Origin: Rhodanobacter sp.
GTDB taxonomy: Bacteria > Pseudomonadota > Gammaproteobacteria > Xanthomonadales > Rhodanobacteraceae
Length of the DNA stretch: 64,000 nt
Assembly: GCA_040371205.1 (NCBI GenBank)
Contig: AP031382.1
Span: forward strand, 2,167,562-2,231,561
Reading direction: 5' to 3'
Numbering within the stretch: position 1 is the stretch's first letter; each line of letters opens with the position of its first letter. The translations under genes were made by a program, and so were the position numbers. Positions 47,801 through 56,448 of this stretch are shown here, piece by piece. The notes beneath the pieces were generated by a model. That model was not told where the DNA came from and made no database searches. It worked only from the letters and a program-made list of their open reading frames with translations.

Positions 47801-48295
47801 TTACGGCGAACAGGCCTTGCCGTTATTGCCGTGGTAGCCCTTGGCCTTGGCGTCCGCCTCGCTGATGTACTCGCCATGCTTGGTCTTGCCGTACCACTTG
47901 TCGCCCTGGCAGTGGTAGACCTTGCTGCTGCCGTTGACCCACACCATGCCCGGGCCGCCGCCCGGCGCCGCGGTGGCGGCAGGCTTGGTCCAGGCCATCG
48001 ACTTCTTGGCCGAAGCCGCCGGGGCGGCGGCCTGTGCCGGTGCGGTCGCAGCAGCGGGCGCGGCCGCACCGGCCGGCTTTGCGGAAGCTCCGCCCGCGGC
48101 GTACCACTCCTTCACACCCTTGTGGCCCCTGCAGGCGCCGCGCTTGGTGGCGGTATTGGTGTAGCTGCCGTCCTTGCACTGGCCGGTGGAGCCGGCAGGC
48201 GCGGCGGCAGGTGCGGCGGACTGCGCCCGCACGGCCGGCATGGCCAGCAGGCAACCGAACGCCAGGGCGAACACGATGGACGCTTTCATCATCAA
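47801..48295 (-). CDS. Secreted DUF3761 protein with a C-terminal Cys-rich module
   Basis: 164 residues. A signal peptide (FALAFGCLLAMPAVRA) is followed by the DUF3761 motif CKDGSYTNTATKRGACRGHK (residues 40-59) and GVKEWYA. An Ala/Pro-rich linker (70-110) leads to a second small module with MVWVNGSSKVYHCQGDKWYG and a Cys near the end (NGKACSP). Both modules contain paired cysteines, suggesting disulphide bonds in the periplasm or outside the cell. Function is unknown. Confidence 0.8.
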   Translation of the reverse strand: MMMKASIVFALAFGCLLAMPAVRAQSAAPAAAPAGSTGQCKDGSYTNTATKRGACRGHKGVKEWYAAGGASAKPAGAAAPAAATAPAQAAAPAASAKKSMAWTKPAATAAPGGGPGMVWVNGSSKVYHCQGDKWYGKTKHGEYISEADAKAKGYHGNNGKACSP

Positions 48296-48504
48296 ACTCC
48301 CTCTTGCGCGATGGTGGTCTCGGTGGCGGACGGCCCTGCCCTCGCCTCAGGTCACCGTGCCGCTCGCCCGTTGCAGGCCGTGCCCCGCAAGTAGAGGCCG
48401 CTTGCATGCATCGTGGCGCCCGCGCGCGGGAAACTCCGCGCCGGTGCCGCCACTGTGCGGCAAAACCGCCTCCGCGCGATGCAGGGCAAATCCTTCATTC
48501 CGCG

Positions 48505-50148
48505 TCAGGTTTGCGAGCGCGGTTTCAACGTGGAATGCGGCCGTGCGACCCGGTACATCTGCCAGGTGATTTCCTTCAGCAGGCCCTGACGGTCGTCGCC
48601 GACGCGGTACAGGTCGAAATGGGTACGGCCGGGAATGAAGCGGATGTCGGACTTCGCATGCAGGCCGTCCAGCACCGCCTTGAGCTTGTGCGCGGCGCCA
48701 TCGAGGTAGAACGTGTCGGCGGTGCCCACGTAGAGGTGGATCTTGCCGTCGAGGTCCGGCTTCAGCTCGGCCCAGTGGTGCTGCAGGCGCCAGGCAATGT
48801 CGTAATGGTCGCGCCAGTAATCCACCACGGTCGGATCGACGTCACCGGTATCGCGGTCGAACATCGGCTCCGGCCGGCCGTCCTTGCCCCTGGGCGAGAA
48901 CACCCATTCGAACGAGGCCAACTGGCCGCCGTAAGGCCCCATCACGCGTTCGAGTTGGGCGAACTGCTGGAAGGTGGCCAGCACCTTGCCCTTGTCGCGC
49001 ACCAGCGGGTAAGCCGTGCCGTCGGCCCGGCGATAGACGTTGGCGTGCGGCGCATACAGGTCCACGCCGGTGAAGTCGTGGAAGTCGCTGGGGTCGGGCG
49101 AGGTGGACCAGGTGCCGCCGAAGATTTCCGGATAGCGCGTCTGCAGCCACAGCGTGGCCCAGCCGCCGGAGGAATGGCCCTGCAGGAAGCGGCCGTCGGG
49201 CTTCGCATCCATGCGGTAGGTCTTTTCGAGCTGCGGAATGAGTTCGGTGGTGAGCGCCGTGCCCCACGGGCCGTTGTTCACCGAATCGGCGAACTCGGTG
49301 GTGCCGGTCGGGCTGGATTCGTCGAGGAACACCCAGATCATCGGCGGCATCTCGCCCTTGGCCATGGCCGCGTAGACGCTCACCAGGGTGCCGACCACGC
49401 CATCGTTGCTGCCGCCGAAACCCTGCGTGTAATACACGGTGGGATAGGTCGCCGTTGCCTTTGCGTCGTAGCCCGGCGGCAGCAGCACGCGGCCGTGCAT
49501 GTGCATCGGACGCCCCCAGAACGCAGTGAGCGCGGGGCTGGCGAAATCGATGTCGCGCTCATGCGCGCGCGCCGCAGGGAGCGCTTCCTGCATGTCCGGC
49601 GAAGCCCAGCTCCCGAGCTGCCACGGATCGCGCGCGGGAAGCACGCTGTCCAGGCTCAGTTCCGGCAGGGCCGCCGCGGGAAGGTGCATCTTCACCACCG
49701 GGCTGACCAGGTCGCCCGCATCGCGCCCGCTGTAGTTGTAGTCGTGGTGCACGTCGAGCACGGCCTGCACGTAGTAGTCACCGGCCGGCAGCTGCGACCA
49801 GGCCTGCGGGAACGCGATCTCGTCGGCGTCCACGTCCACTGCCTGCCCCGGCACCAGCCGGCTCACTTCGCGTGCCGCCACAGCGGTTTGGGTGGGGAAA
49901 AACGGGCTGGTGTCCACTTCGTCCACCTTGCCGTCGCCGCCGTGTTCCTTCGCCGCGGCTTCGGCGTCCTTCGCGGCGATGGCGAACAGCAACAGGCGGC
50001 CGGATTCCGGCTGCGCCACGGCGCTTCCCAAGTGCACGCGGAAGAAGCTCCGGGCCGGCACCGCCGGCGCGGCGTCGCGGGCGAACGCGACGTTGGCAAG
50101 CAGCAGGCCGCTGCCGAGCAGTACGGCGAGTAGATGACGATGGCGCAT
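48505..50148 (-). CDS. Secreted alpha/beta-hydrolase esterase (PF00756-like)
   Basis: 547 residues from the ATG at 50148; the signal peptide ends near LLANVAFA. An N-terminal beta-rich domain (about 30-200) precedes the esterase domain with HGRVLLPPGYDAKATATYP, the nucleophile elbow GHSSGGWATLW, and the likely His in GRTHFDLYRVG. This is the Fes/antigen 85-like fold, often acting on feruloyl, trilactone or acyl esters; the substrate is unknown. It follows the serine hydrolase gene by 78 bp. Confidence 0.85.
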   Translation of the reverse strand: MRHRHLLAVLLGSGLLLANVAFARDAAPAVPARSFFRVHLGSAVAQPESGRLLLFAIAAKDAEAAAKEHGGDGKVDEVDTSPFFPTQTAVAAREVSRLVPGQAVDVDADEIAFPQAWSQLPAGDYYVQAVLDVHHDYNYSGRDAGDLVSPVVKMHLPAAALPELSLDSVLPARDPWQLGSWASPDMQEALPAARAHERDIDFASPALTAFWGRPMHMHGRVLLPPGYDAKATATYPTVYYTQGFGGSNDGVVGTLVSVYAAMAKGEMPPMIWVFLDESSPTGTTEFADSVNNGPWGTALTTELIPQLEKTYRMDAKPDGRFLQGHSSGGWATLWLQTRYPEIFGGTWSTSPDPSDFHDFTGVDLYAPHANVYRRADGTAYPLVRDKGKVLATFQQFAQLERVMGPYGGQLASFEWVFSPRGKDGRPEPMFDRDTGDVDPTVVDYWRDHYDIAWRLQHHWAELKPDLDGKIHLYVGTADTFYLDGAAHKLKAVLDGLHAKSDIRFIPGRTHFDLYRVGDDRQGLLKEITWQMYRVARPHSTLKPRSQT

Positions 50149-50226
50149 GGGCGCTTCCCCTTGGGTCACGGATACAACGATGCGCAGTGTCGCCGTTCCG
50201 GCCCGCGCCGGGACGGCCACTGCAGG

Positions 50227-51879
50227 TCAGTCCTGCTGCTCGGCCGCCTTCACCGGCACCGGGCGCAGGTCCTGGAAGTCGAAGCTGAAGTCGGTGAGCG
50301 GCGAGATCGGCTGCATGCGCATTTCGCGCACGTGGCCGTCGTCGTCCAGCGCGAAGTTGACGAAGGCGTCGGCATTCAACGAGCGGTCGTCCCAGCGCAC
50401 GATGAAGGTGTCGTGCTGCCACGGCGTCATCGTGCCGACCAACTGTTTGGTGTGGCTGAAGCGCAGGCGCAGCTTGCCGCCTTCGTCGCTGACCACGATG
50501 TCGCCGTACCACGGGTCGCGGTAGGTGCCCGCGTAGCCGGACAGCGGCAGCGACGGTTTGCCGTGCTTGTCGCGCTCGGCCTCGTGCTTTGCCCAGCTGT
50601 CGTCGGCGTTGGCCTCGAACTTCTTCACCGCCTTGTCGTACGCCGCCACCCAGTCGGTCTTGTGCTGCGGGTTGAGGTAGGCGTCGAGCACGCGGTAGGT
50701 GACCGCGTTGAACGCGGCGCCGGACTGCTGGTTGGTCAGCACCACCACGCCGAGGTCCTGTCCGGGCACCATCGTCACGCGCGAGACGAAGCCCGGCCAG
50801 CCGCCGGTATGCCACACCAGCTTGTCGCCGCGGTAATCGCTGAGGAACCAGCCTTCGCCATAGCCGAAGAACTGCGGCGTCAGCGGCGCCAGCTCGGGGA
50901 TCGACGGCTTGCCGATCGGGATCGGCGTGAGCATCGACCACATTTCGCGGTGGCTCTTTTCCGAGAACAGCGGCTTGCCGTCCGGCAGCTTGCCGCCGGC
51001 GAGCTGCACGTTCATCCACTTGGCGAGGTCGTTGACGCTGGCGTAGATGCCGCCCGCGCCCGGATCGTTGAGCCAGGCCATCGGCGGCACCGGCTTCACG
51101 TCCTTGAAGTCGTAGGGCGCGTGGCCGGTGGCCACGTCCATGCCGGGCTTGAGGTAGGTGCAGTCGACCAGCGTCTCGTCCATGCCCACCGGCTTGAAGA
51201 TGTGCTGGCGGATGAAATCCGCATAGCTCTGGCCGGAGACCTTCTCGATCACCTCCGTCGCCACCGCGAACAGGATGTTGTCGTAGGCGTAGTGGCCGCG
51301 GAAGCTGTTCTTGATCGGCACGTCGGCAAGGCGCTTCACCACGTCCGCAGTGGTGTAGCTGGTCGGCGGCCAGTACAGCAGGTCGCCCGCGCCGAGGCTG
51401 AGGCCGCTGCGGTGCGCCAGCAGGTCGCGCACGCGCATCTCGTGCGTCACGTAGGGGTCGGACATGCGGAAACCGGGCAGGTAGTCGATCACCCGGGCGT
51501 CCATGTCCAGCTTGCCCTCGTCGGCCAGCATCTGCAGCGCCGCGGCGGTGAACGCCTTGGTGTTGGAGGCGATGGCAAACAGGGTATCCGCGTCCACCTT
51601 GGCCGGCTTGCCCAGCTCGCGCACGCCATAACCCCTGGCCAGCACCACCTTGCCGTCCTTGACGATGGCCACCGCGATGCCCGGCACCTTGAAGGCCTTG
51701 AGCGTGTCGGCCATGTAGGCGTCGAAATCCTGCAGCTGCGCCGGCAACTGGGCCTGCGCAGCGGTCGCCGCGGCCGTGGGTGCCGGCGGCGGCGCCGAAG
51801 TCTGCGCGGACGCCGCCGTGGCCGCGGCAAGCAGCGCGGCGCACACCGCCAGGCGCAGAGAAAGGGGACGCTGGGACAT
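50227..51879 (-). CDS. Serine hydrolase, class C beta-lactamase-like, with DUF3471
   Basis: 550 residues. The signal peptide ends near TAASAQ. The catalytic SxxK is SNTK (FAIASNTKAFTAAALQ, near 106-109), the YxN is in HYAYDNILFA (near 195), and the third motif is HTGGWPGF (near 358). The C-terminal part (about 440-540) matches DUF3471. Such enzymes are usually peptidases or esterases rather than true beta-lactamases. It is divergent from the PAP2 gene with a 127-bp gap. Confidence 0.9.
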   Translation of the reverse strand: MSQRPLSLRLAVCAALLAAATAASAQTSAPPPAPTAAATAAQAQLPAQLQDFDAYMADTLKAFKVPGIAVAIVKDGKVVLARGYGVRELGKPAKVDADTLFAIASNTKAFTAAALQMLADEGKLDMDARVIDYLPGFRMSDPYVTHEMRVRDLLAHRSGLSLGAGDLLYWPPTSYTTADVVKRLADVPIKNSFRGHYAYDNILFAVATEVIEKVSGQSYADFIRQHIFKPVGMDETLVDCTYLKPGMDVATGHAPYDFKDVKPVPPMAWLNDPGAGGIYASVNDLAKWMNVQLAGGKLPDGKPLFSEKSHREMWSMLTPIPIGKPSIPELAPLTPQFFGYGEGWFLSDYRGDKLVWHTGGWPGFVSRVTMVPGQDLGVVVLTNQQSGAAFNAVTYRVLDAYLNPQHKTDWVAAYDKAVKKFEANADDSWAKHEAERDKHGKPSLPLSGYAGTYRDPWYGDIVVSDEGGKLRLRFSHTKQLVGTMTPWQHDTFIVRWDDRSLNADAFVNFALDDDGHVREMRMQPISPLTDFSFDFQDLRPVPVKAAEQQD

Positions 51880-52006
51880 CGTCGGCTCCGGTCAACGTGA
51901 ATCGGGGCACTATCGCGGCAAAGCCGCGGCAAGGCCAGCGCTGGAAGTCACGCCTGCCATCCGGCAAGCTTCCGCCCCCCCAAAGAACACGAGCGAAGCC
52001 GGCTGC

Positions 52007-52795
52007 ATGGAATCCCTACCCCTCTGGATCGGTCGGCATGCCCTCGCGCTGTGGGGCATCCTGCTGGCTCTTGCACTGCTCGCCGGCGACCAGCTCTGGC
52101 GCCTCGCGCACCGCCGCAGGCTGGCCGCCACGGGCAAGCAGGGCTATGTCGCGCTGCGTCCGCGCACGGCGGCGATCCTGCTGGCGCTGTTCGGCGCGAC
52201 ATTCGCGCTGCTGTTCTGGGCCGTGTGGACCCGCACCGCGCTGGTCGGCTTCGATGCCGCACTTGCGCAGGCGTTGCACGGCCAGCTCTCGCCGGCGGTG
52301 CTTTGGCCGCTGGCCGTCATCACCCATATCGGCAAGCCCGCGCTGCTGATGCTTGCCGGCGCGGCGCTGGCGCTGCGGCTGGCGTGGAAGCGCGACTGGC
52401 CGTCGTTCCTGCCGTGGTGCGTCGCGTTGTGCGGCACCGCGGCCTGCGGCGAGGCGGCGAAGCACTTCGTGAAGCGCCCCCGCCCCTTCGATGGCCATGC
52501 CTTCCTGGTGGAAACCGGTTACAGCTTCCCCAGCGGCCACGCCATGATGTCCATGGTGTTCTTCGGCATGCTGGCTTGCCTGCTGCTGCGCCGGCTTGCG
52601 CCACGCCACCAGCGCGCCGCCATCGCCGCCACCGTGGCAGTGGTCGCCATCGTCGGCATCAGCCGCGCGGTGCTGACGGCGCATTACCTCAGCGACGTGC
52701 TGGCCGGCTATGCGCTGGGCGCGTTCTGGCTGGTGCTCGGGATCGGTATGGCGCAACGGATGCGGCGGGATGCCCGGGCGCCGCGGCTGCCTTAA
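52007..52795 (+). CDS. PAP2-family membrane phosphatase
   Basis: 262 residues with about six membrane helices. The three acid phosphatase motifs are present: KHFVKRPRP (near 156), YSFPSGHAM (near 175) and SRAVLTAHYLSD (near 222). It likely dephosphorylates undecaprenyl pyrophosphate or phosphatidate at the periplasmic side. The start at 52007 gives a short N-terminus before the first helix; the frame extends upstream without conserved sequence. The RNase gene follows after 32 bp. Confidence 0.92.
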   Translation: MESLPLWIGRHALALWGILLALALLAGDQLWRLAHRRRLAATGKQGYVALRPRTAAILLALFGATFALLFWAVWTRTALVGFDAALAQALHGQLSPAVLWPLAVITHIGKPALLMLAGAALALRLAWKRDWPSFLPWCVALCGTAACGEAAKHFVKRPRPFDGHAFLVETGYSFPSGHAMMSMVFFGMLACLLLRRLAPRHQRAAIAATVAVVAIVGISRAVLTAHYLSDVLAGYALGAFWLVLGIGMAQRMRRDARAPRLP

Positions 52796-52827
52796 GCTCG
52801 CGCCTGCCCACGCCAACGATCCCGCCC

Positions 52828-53223
52828 ATGCGTTCCTGGAAGCCGCTGCTCATACTCGCGATCGTCGCGGTCGCCCTGTTCCTCGGCCGGCAGGCGCACA
52901 CGCCGAGCGCCTCGACCGTACCGTCGCCGGCGGGCGACGCGGCCACGCTGCCGGACTTCCTGCCGCCCGAGGCGCGCGACACGCTGGCCCTGATCGCCCG
53001 CGGCGGCCCGTTCCCGCACCGCCAGGACGGCGTGGTGTTCGGCAACTACGAACACCTGCTGCCCGAGCAGCCGCGGGGCTACTACCACGAGTACACGGTG
53101 GACACGCCGGGCGCGCGCACCCGTGGCACGCGTCGCATCATTACCGGCGGCACACCGCCCGCGGTGTACTACTACACCGACGACCACTACCGCAGCTTCC
53201 GTCCGTTCGCCGTGCCCCGATGA
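52828..53223 (+). CDS. Guanyl-specific ribonuclease (barnase/RNase N1-T1 family), exported
   Basis: 131 residues. An N-terminal signal or anchor helix (LLILAIVAVALFLG) precedes the RNase domain. Residues corresponding to the barnase Glu, Arg and His are in YYHEYTVDTPG, GTRRIITGG and YYYTDDHYRSF. It should cleave RNA after G outside the cytoplasm. The next gene encodes a barstar-like inhibitor overlapping by 4 bp, protecting the producer. The lack of a secretion-system marker domain leaves the target open (nutrition or competition). Confidence 0.9.
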   Translation: MRSWKPLLILAIVAVALFLGRQAHTPSASTVPSPAGDAATLPDFLPPEARDTLALIARGGPFPHRQDGVVFGNYEHLLPEQPRGYYHEYTVDTPGARTRGTRRIITGGTPPAVYYYTDDHYRSFRPFAVPR

Positions 53224-53645
53224 CCGCGCATCCGCTCGACCCCGACCTCACCCGACCCAGCCAGAACGGCGTGTATTTCGTGGGCGACGCCGACCTTGCG
53301 CGGCTGGCCGGCGCCGCCATGCGCGCGGAACTGGCCGTGAGCCGTACCGACCTCGCCGGCTGCGACCGCAAGGCCGGGCTGCTGCAGCGCCTTGCCGACT
53401 CGCTGTCGCTGCCCGCCGATTTCGGCCACAACTGGGACGCGCTGGCCGATTGCCTGCGCGATCTCGACCGGACGCCGGCCCACGGCCATGTGCTGCTGTT
53501 CGAACACACCGGCGAACTGCATCATGGCGCCGACCAGGATTTCGAGATCCTGCTGGGCATACTCGACGATGCCGCCACGTTCGCGCAGGACGCAGACCGC
53601 CCGTTCTTCGCCTTCCTCGCCCTGCCCGAGCACGATCACGCATGA
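53220..53645 (+). CDS. Barstar-family ribonuclease inhibitor
   Basis: 141 residues. The central motif FGHNWDALADCLRDL is the barstar signature; acidic residues in this region fit into the RNase active site. The N-terminus is longer than in Bacillus barstar (89 residues). It has no signal peptide and should act in the cytoplasm against RNase before export or on RNase that leaks back. It is overlapped by 4 bp by both neighbours, so the trio is co-translated. Confidence 0.92.
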   Translation: MTAHPLDPDLTRPSQNGVYFVGDADLARLAGAAMRAELAVSRTDLAGCDRKAGLLQRLADSLSLPADFGHNWDALADCLRDLDRTPAHGHVLLFEHTGELHHGADQDFEILLGILDDAATFAQDADRPFFAFLALPEHDHA

Positions 53646-53869
53646 ATACGCAAACCCTGCACTTCGAACTCGACCGCGAGTTCGTCAAGCTCGACAACCT
53701 GCTGAAGCTGGTGGGCCTGTGCGACAGCGGCGGCGCCGGCAAGCACCTGGTCGCCAGCGGCGCCGTCACCGTGGACGGCGCGCAGGAGCTGCGCAAGACC
53801 TGCAAGATCCACGCAGGCCAGGTAGTGCGCGTGGACGGCGTGGAGATCCGCGTGGTGGGCATGGCCTGA
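53642..53869 (+). CDS. S4-domain RNA-binding protein (YbcJ-like)
   Basis: 75 residues, essentially one S4 domain: FVKLDNLLKLVGLCDSGGAG, then KHLVASGAVTVDGAQELRKT. This matches YbcJ/RlbA small proteins that bind structured RNA; the cellular target is unknown. The TGA stop (53867-53869) is also the target-site copy flanking a MITE-like element, so the native 3' end may have been altered at the insertion. The overlap with the inhibitor gene implies coupled translation. Confidence 0.9.
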   Translation: MNTQTLHFELDREFVKLDNLLKLVGLCDSGGAGKHLVASGAVTVDGAQELRKTCKIHAGQVVRVDGVEIRVVGMA

Positions 53870-54131
53870 GAGCCTGTTTATGATCCCCAGTACCCCGCGT
53901 TGTCATCGAATGGCCGTCAGGTGGCAGGGCGTGGCGCCGGCCTGCCTGGCTGGCAGGCCAAGCCGCGCTACCGCATGGCGGCCATTCGATGACAACCCGC
54001 AGGGCCGGGTCTGTTTGCGCGCATGCCTGCGTCATCACTCAGTCGTGGACGGACGTCCACTCCTTCGTTCTTCCTTGGCCTGCGCGCAAACAGTTCCCGG
54101 CGCGGGGGGCCCGGGGATCATAAACAGGCTC
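53870..54131. mobile_element. 262-bp MITE-like element with 19-bp terminal inverted repeats
   Basis: The ends are perfect inverted repeats: GAGCCTGTTTATGATCCCC at 53870-53888 and its complement at 54113-54131. A TGA triplet flanks each end (53867-53869 and 54132-54134), consistent with a 3-bp TNA target duplication. Inside are an 18-bp perfect inverted repeat (53899-53916 with 53979-53996) and a 12-bp one (54010-54021 with 54083-54094). There is no transposase gene. The end sequence and TNA duplication recall IS5-family groups (IS1031/ISL2), from memory and not checked. Confidence 0.75.
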
Positions 54132-54269
54132 TGAGCGCCCCCGGCGCGTCATCCGGCTGTCATGAACCGACGGCACAGTCGGCGCGCCCATGCACAAAGC
54201 GCATGAACCGCGAAGGGGTACCATGCCGGCATGGATGACGCGCGGCATGCGCGCCACGGAAACGACCCG

Positions 54270-56420
54270 ATGAGTTCACGCGCCCCACGCAAGCCCTCGC
54301 CTGTCGCCACGGATGCCCCGGCAGCCAACGACGCCAACCCGGCCGCCGCGCCCGGCCTCGGCGAGCACCGGCTGTACATCAACCGCGAATTGTCGCAACT
54401 GGCGTTCAACACGCGTGTGCTAGACCAGGCGCTGGACCAACGCACACCGCTGCTCGAACGGCTCAAGTTCCTGCTGATCTTCTCGCGCAACATGGACGAG
54501 TTCTTCGAGATCCGCGTGGCCGGCCTGAAGGGCCAGATCGCGCTGGAGCGCGAAGTGCCCGGCGCCGACGGCATGACGCCGCGGCAGGTGCTGGACGAGA
54601 TCGGCGCGATCGCCCACCGGCAGATCGAACGGCAATACGCCATCCTCAACGAAAGCATCCAGCCTGAGCTGACTGCGCACGGCATCCGCATCCTGCGGCG
54701 CGACGAGTGGACGCACAAGCAGAAGCACTGGGTGCGCCGCTACTTCCGCACGGAGGTGGCCCCACTGGTGACGCCGATCGGGCTGGATCCCACCCATCCG
54801 TTCCCGTTGCTGGTCAACAAGAGCCTCAACTTCATCGTGCGGCTGGACGGCGTGGACGCGTTCGGCCGCGACTCCGGCCTCGCCGTGGTGCCGGCGCCGC
54901 GCGTGCTGCCCCGGTTGATCCAGCTTCCGGGCGACATCGCCGAGCACGGCGACTGCTACGTGCTGCTGTCCTCGATCATCCATGCGCATGCCGAGGAACT
55001 GTTCCCCGGCATGAACGTACTCGGCTCCTACCAGTTCCGCCTCACCCGCAACGCGGACCTCGCGCTCGATCCCGAGGAAGTGGAAGACCTGGCGCTGGCG
55101 CTGCGCGGCGAGCTGTATTCCCGCCGTTTCGGCAGCGCGGTGCGGCTGGAGGTGGCCGACAACTGCCCGAAGGACCTGAGCGGCTACCTGCTCCGGCAGT
55201 TCGGCCTCTCGGAGTCCGAACTGTACGAGGTCAACGGCCCGGTGAACCTGGCGCGGCTGTTCCGCATCGCCAGCAAGGTGAACTATCCCGCATTGCAGTA
55301 CAAACCCTTCGTGCCCGCGCTGCCGAAGGCGCTGAAGCACGCCGACGACCTGTTCGCGACGATCGCCAAACGCGACGTGCTGCTGCTGCACCCGTACGAA
55401 TCGTTCACGCCGGTGGTGAGCCTGCTGCGCCAGTCCGCGAAGGATCCGCAGGTGCTGTCGATCAAGCAGACCCTGTACCGCACCGGCGCGGATTCGGAGA
55501 TCGTCGACGCGCTGGTCGATGCGGCGCGTGCGGGCAAGGAAGTGACCGCGGTGGTGGAGCTGCGCGCGCGCTTCGACGAGGAATCCAACCTCTCGCTCGC
55601 CTCGCGCCTGCAGCAGGCCGGCGCGATGGTGATCTACGGCGTGGTGGGCATCAAGACGCACGCCAAGATGATGCTGATCCAGCGCCGCGAAGGCAGCGAG
55701 CTGGTGCGTTACGCGCATCTCGGCACGGGCAACTACCACACCGGCAACGCACGGCTGTACACCGACTACAGCCTGCTCACCTCCGACGAGGCGCTGTGCG
55801 ACGACGTGCACAAGCTGTTCAGCCAGCTCACCGGCATGGGCAAGACGCTGCACCTGAAGAAGCTGCTGCAGGCGCCGTTCACCCTGAAGCAAGGGCTGCT
55901 CGACCTGATCGCGCGGGAAGCCGCGCACGCTGCCGCCGGCAAGGAAGCGCACATCCTGATCAAGGTCAACGCGCTCACCGACCCCAAGATGATCCGCGCG
56001 CTGTACCAGGCCAGCATCGCCGGCGTGCGCATCGACCTGATCGTGCGCGGCATGTGCTGCCTGCGGCCGGGCGTGCCCGGCGTGTCCGAAAACATCCGCG
56101 TGCGCTCGGTGATCGGACGTTTCCTCGAACACAGCCGCGCGTACTGGTTCGCCAACGACGGCGAGCCGGCGCTGTACCTGTCCAGCGCCGACCTGATGGA
56201 GCGCAACCTGGACCGCCGCGTGGAATGCGCCTTCCCGGTCGAGAGCCGCAAGCTGCAGCAGCGCATCCATGCCGCGCTGCAGCTCTATCTCGACGACAAC
56301 AGCGGCGCCGCCGAACTGCAGGCCGACGGCAGCTATCGTCCGGCGATACGCGCCGCCGACGAGGCCGTGCGCGATGCGCAGGCGCAGCTGCTGGAAAAGT
56401 TCTGCGGCACGCCGGCATGA
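54270..56420 (+). CDS. ppk1: Polyphosphate kinase 1
   Basis: 716 residues from the ATG at 54270 (MSSRAPRKPS), preceded by GGAA; an ATG at 54231 gives 729. Domains run in order: N-terminal (INRELSQLAFNTRVL), head (LDPTHPFPLLVNKS), and two catalytic C-terminal domains with the phosphorylated His in VVGIKTHAKMMLI and LGTGNYHTGNARLYTD. It makes polyphosphate from ATP at the membrane. A MITE-like element ends about 140 bp before the start. Confidence 0.95.
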   Translation: MSSRAPRKPSPVATDAPAANDANPAAAPGLGEHRLYINRELSQLAFNTRVLDQALDQRTPLLERLKFLLIFSRNMDEFFEIRVAGLKGQIALEREVPGADGMTPRQVLDEIGAIAHRQIERQYAILNESIQPELTAHGIRILRRDEWTHKQKHWVRRYFRTEVAPLVTPIGLDPTHPFPLLVNKSLNFIVRLDGVDAFGRDSGLAVVPAPRVLPRLIQLPGDIAEHGDCYVLLSSIIHAHAEELFPGMNVLGSYQFRLTRNADLALDPEEVEDLALALRGELYSRRFGSAVRLEVADNCPKDLSGYLLRQFGLSESELYEVNGPVNLARLFRIASKVNYPALQYKPFVPALPKALKHADDLFATIAKRDVLLLHPYESFTPVVSLLRQSAKDPQVLSIKQTLYRTGADSEIVDALVDAARAGKEVTAVVELRARFDEESNLSLASRLQQAGAMVIYGVVGIKTHAKMMLIQRREGSELVRYAHLGTGNYHTGNARLYTDYSLLTSDEALCDDVHKLFSQLTGMGKTLHLKKLLQAPFTLKQGLLDLIAREAAHAAAGKEAHILIKVNALTDPKMIRALYQASIAGVRIDLIVRGMCCLRPGVPGVSENIRVRSVIGRFLEHSRAYWFANDGEPALYLSSADLMERNLDRRVECAFPVESRKLQQRIHAALQLYLDDNSGAAELQADGSYRPAIRAADEAVRDAQAQLLEKFCGTPA

Positions 56421-56448
56421 GCGCACAGCACGTACGGAGGCGCTGCGC

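Noticed and set aside
48420-48500. Segment with GGGAAAC, CCGGTG and CCACTGT in the order seen in cobalamin riboswitches (plus strand)
   Set aside because: The 3' B12 box (GCCAGGAGACC type) is missing, the core helices do not form by eye, and no plus-strand gene follows. It is most likely a chance match in GC-rich DNA.
53880-54134. 84-codon open frame inside the MITE-like element
   Set aside because: Its composition follows the inverted repeats, it has no ribosome site and no resemblance to a transposase; MITEs are non-coding by nature.
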